From Verrucomicrobiota bacterium (lineage in GTDB: Bacteria > Verrucomicrobiota > Verrucomicrobiia > Chthoniobacterales > UBA10450): a DNA stretch of 7,724 nt. This document shows positions 5,918 through 7,724 of the stretch, one piece after another. The notes under the pieces were generated by a model. It did no database searches. It had not been told where the DNA came from and saw only the letters and a program-made list of their open reading frames with translations. Every line of letters begins with the position of its first letter. The stretch's first letter is position 1. The stretch is taken from assembly GCA_003218615.1 (NCBI GenBank), contig QHOD01000075.1, positions 1-7,724 on the forward strand, written 5' to 3'. Position numbers and translations under genes: made by a program.

Positions 5918-6799
5918 TCAAACCAACCGATCCACACACACTGCGAGCAAAAAAACGGCGCTGACAAATGCGTTGCTGTGAAAAAATGCGCGATTGATTC
6001 CGACCAGATCGAGTTTCTCAGTTTTGTGTTCGTAAAAAAGCGCTGCTGCGACGATCAGCATCGCGCAGTAGTAAACCGCGCCGAGCCTCGCCACGAGGCC
6101 AAAGGCGATGAGCGCTGCGAACGTCAGGAGATGTAGGAGCTGAGCGAGACGCAGACTGCGCGCGATCCCCAGTTTCACAACAAGCGATCGAATCCCTTCA
6201 CGCCGGTCGAAATCGTAGTCCTGCGTGGCATAAATCAAATCGAATCCCGCCACCCAGCAAATTACACCCGCCGCAAGCACAAGCGGCGCAAGATCTATAT
6301 GTCCCGTCTGGGCGATCCACGCGCCGACCGGAGCAATCGCCAACGCCAATCCGAGAAAGAAGTGCGTTGCGCTGGTGAACCGCTTCGTGACCGAGTAGAA
6401 AAAAATTATCGCCAGCGCAACGGGCGCGAGGAGAAGGCTCAACCGATTGATTGCCGCTGCCGCCAAAATAAATCCGGCGGAGCTCAACGCCAATAAAACG
6501 AAGGCCGCCGATTTTGAAATCAGCAAATGGCGCGAAGCCGTGCGCGGATTGCGCTGATCGAGCGACCAATCAATCAATCGATTGAAAAGCATCGCTGCGG
6601 TCCGCGCAAAAACCATGCAGATCACGACCAGCAACAGTGTTCGTAGCGATGGCAGCCCGTGTGCGGCGACGATCAGCGCGCCAAGCGCAAATGGAAGCGC
6701 AAAAATTGTATGCGAAAAACGGATCAGCCGGAAAAACCTCGATACCGGTCCACCGAGTCCGAGCCGCTCATCTTGTCGATCTTTCGACTCCACAATCAC
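5918..6799 (-). CDS. mqnP: UbiA-family prenyltransferase, probable MqnP (futalosine-pathway menaquinone synthesis)
   Basis: The 293-residue protein is strongly hydrophobic, with about eight or nine membrane segments, as expected for UbiA enzymes. The first aspartate-rich motif is N73-R-L-I-D77-W-S-L-D81 followed by QRNPRTASR. The second is FDLIYATQDYDFDRREG (185-201), with D193 and D197. The combination NRLID..D..NPRTA plus YA.QDYDFDR is characteristic of the group once called putative 4-hydroxybenzoate polyprenyltransferase and now assigned to MqnP. MqnP attaches the polyprenyl tail to the 1,4-dihydroxy-6-naphthoate intermediate in the membrane. The usual LPAG after NPRTA.R is LLIS here. The start is a GTG at 6799; a second in-frame GTG two codons later is possible. 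The gene follows the MBL gene by 6 bp, so it is probably translated from the same transcript. A UbiA acting on 4-hydroxybenzoate is the main alternative. Confidence 0.85.
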   Translation of the reverse strand: MIVESKDRQDERLGLGGPVSRFFRLIRFSHTIFALPFALGALIVAAHGLPSLRTLLLVVICMVFARTAAMLFNRLIDWSLDQRNPRTASRHLLISKSAAFVLLALSSAGFILAAAAINRLSLLLAPVALAIIFFYSVTKRFTSATHFFLGLALAIAPVGAWIAQTGHIDLAPLVLAAGVICWVAGFDLIYATQDYDFDRREGIRSLVVKLGIARSLRLAQLLHLLTFAALIAFGLVARLGAVYYCAMLIVAAALFYEHKTEKLDLVGINRAFFHSNAFVSAVFLLAVCVDRLV

Positions 6800-6805
6800 G
6801 GCCGT

Positions 6806-7435
6806 TCAAAGATCGCTATCCAGTAACTTCTGCAATCGATCACTCGCACCAGATAAAATCGGCGTGCCGTGCGCGAACAGGATCCGCTCCGCTTTGTAAT
6901 CCAGAAGTTTTCGCAATGAGCGACGCATTTCTTTTTCACTCGAGCAATATTTATCAGGAAGAAATGTGAAGCCGTACGGCTCGAAGTTAATTAGCGCATC
7001 GCCAACAATCAGTGTCCCGCCGTTAGACGCGTAATGCAGAACGATTTCCCCCGGTGCGGCGCCTTCGATACCAATCACGCGTAGTTCATCACAAATCTCC
7101 CTGCCATCTGCAACTTCTCTGAACAGGCGCGGCGTCTTATCCTGAAATGTTTCGCCCCGCGCGAACACCGGAACTGAGAGCTCTTCGGCAAATGTGGCAA
7201 AACCGCGGTGATGACTGGAATTTGTTACGATGATTCCCGCGGCACCGCCCGAGCCGAGAAGTTCATCGAGTGCTTCCCTCTGCAAAGGAATTGGATCGAC
7301 AAGATACATACCGTCCGAGCTCAGGAGGCAGGTCGAATAAAGTTCCGCTTTAACGCCGGAATCATAACCGTGCCAAATCGCAATGTTAGAAGCGATTCGG
7401 TCGAAATCTGGCGCCGGTCTCACGCGCCAGACCAT
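6806..7435 (-). CDS. MBL-fold protein with degenerate metal-binding motif
   Basis: From the ATG at 7435 the protein has 209 residues; a TTG at 7459 would add eight. I prefer the ATG because the conserved-looking part begins at once (MVWRVRPAPDF). The metallo-beta-lactamase fold shows in the early strand YLVDPIPLQ, the IIVTNSSHHRGF segment (68-79), the bridging aspartate D146 in LIVGDALIN and the last histidine H189 in ILFAHGTPI. The HxHxDH motif that holds the zinc or iron pair is replaced by N72-S-S-H-H-R77, and the usual GHTPG block reads APGEIVLH. Metal binding and hydrolase activity are therefore doubtful, or use a different ligand set. It lies between rarA (44 bp upstream) and mqnP (6 bp downstream) on the same strand. 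I cannot assign a substrate. The family call is fair; the role is unknown. Confidence 0.8.
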   Translation of the reverse strand: MVWRVRPAPDFDRIASNIAIWHGYDSGVKAELYSTCLLSSDGMYLVDPIPLQREALDELLGSGGAAGIIVTNSSHHRGFATFAEELSVPVFARGETFQDKTPRLFREVADGREICDELRVIGIEGAAPGEIVLHYASNGGTLIVGDALINFEPYGFTFLPDKYCSSEKEMRRSLRKLLDYKAERILFAHGTPILSGASDRLQKLLDSDL

Positions 7436-7478
7436 CGACGTTGAACCCAGATCGCTCAAGCCTGCGTAAGTGCAACAT

Positions 7479-7724
7479 TTAGCCTTCCGGATTTACCGGG
7501 AAATGTTTGTTCTTGAGACGCTCAGGTACGCGCTTGGTTTGTTCCATCTCTATTTTTTCTGTCGCAGCATTCAGGGCATCGTAAGCTTCGCGGCTTTTCG
7601 GCGTGCGGCACATGTAGGCGGTGGCATGCGCCAGGGCTATTCGCGCTTCGGGCAATCCAACAAATTCAACGGCCTGCTGCGTGGCGATGGCCAGGGGCAG
7701 CGCTTCTGGATCGGCGAGGCCTAT
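7479..7724 (-). CDS. rarA: RarA (MgsA) replication-associated recombination ATPase, C-terminal part
   Basis: An open frame of 81 codons runs from the window edge (base 7724) to a TAA at 7481-7479 on the minus strand. It begins IGLADPEALPLAIATQQAVE, continues with VGLPEARIALAHATAYMCRT, then PKSREAYDAL, and ends VPERLKNKHFPVNPEG. This matches the C-terminal domain of RarA/MgsA (the family pattern GNADP.A...A.AA, .G.PE....LA.A..YLA.APKSN..Y.A, VP.HLR). RarA is a tetrameric AAA+ ATPase related to clamp loaders that acts at stalled replication forks with SSB and RecA. The ATPase domain and start are outside the window. It is probably the first visible gene of a minus-strand run with the MBL protein and mqnP. 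The family is recognised with good confidence from the C-terminus alone. Confidence 0.88.
   Translation of the reverse strand: MGLADPEALPLAIATQQAVEFVGLPEARIALAHATAYMCRTPKSREAYDALNAATEKIEMEQTKRVPERLKNKHFPVNPEG

Noticed and set aside
1..7724. Defence island, CRISPR array, prophage or new multi-gene system
   Set aside because: No direct-repeat array, nuclease, reverse transcriptase, integrase or toxin-antitoxin pair was seen; the genes are conserved housekeeping families.

Overview
The window is a compact, gene-dense piece of an ordinary bacterial chromosome. It is moderately GC-rich by eye and has no transposase, phage gene, CRISPR array, tRNA or rRNA. The set of an MqnP-type prenyltransferase, a zinc-finger-less DnaJ/CbpA-type protein, DUF2905, PepF, RarA and an RpiB of the Mycobacterium type, plus dispersed palindromic repeats reading TGTCATTCCGAGCGAAGTCG, suggests a free-living Gram-negative soil or water bacterium. 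Verrucomicrobiota (Chthoniobacterales-like) is my best guess, at low to moderate confidence, because no marker gene is present. Canonical Shine-Dalgarno sequences are nearly absent.

Layout. (1) 1-354, plus strand: 3' part of a YjbQ/UPF0047 gene. (2) 362-405: two adjacent hairpins between convergent genes. (3) 403-4376, minus strand, read right to left: DUF2905 membrane protein, four-cysteine uracil-DNA glycosylase, oligoendopeptidase F, then a class C beta-lactamase-type serine hydrolase/esterase. The first two genes overlap by one base, the next gap is 48 bp, and the last gap (135 bp) is filled with inverted repeats. (4) 4377-4425: a 49-bp divergent intergenic region. (5) 4426-5913, plus strand: a DnaJ/CbpA-type co-chaperone, a 96-bp palindromic repeat that almost fills the gap, then an RpiB-family isomerase. 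(6) 5918-7724, minus strand, read right to left: C-terminal end of rarA, an MBL-fold protein with a broken metal motif, and an MqnP-type prenyltransferase, closely spaced and probably co-transcribed. The rpiB and mqnP genes converge with only 4 bp between them.

The genes are mostly housekeeping: pentose phosphate metabolism (rpiB), probable menaquinone synthesis by the futalosine route (mqnP), DNA repair and replication-fork maintenance (UDG, rarA), protein folding and peptide turnover (J-protein, pepF). I see no coherent new multi-gene system. The points worth a second look are the repeats that supply stop codons and an rpiB leader, the MBL protein without its usual metal ligands, and the RpiB lacking the E. 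coli catalytic cysteine. The stretches without genes are all under 150 bp and are described in the list.
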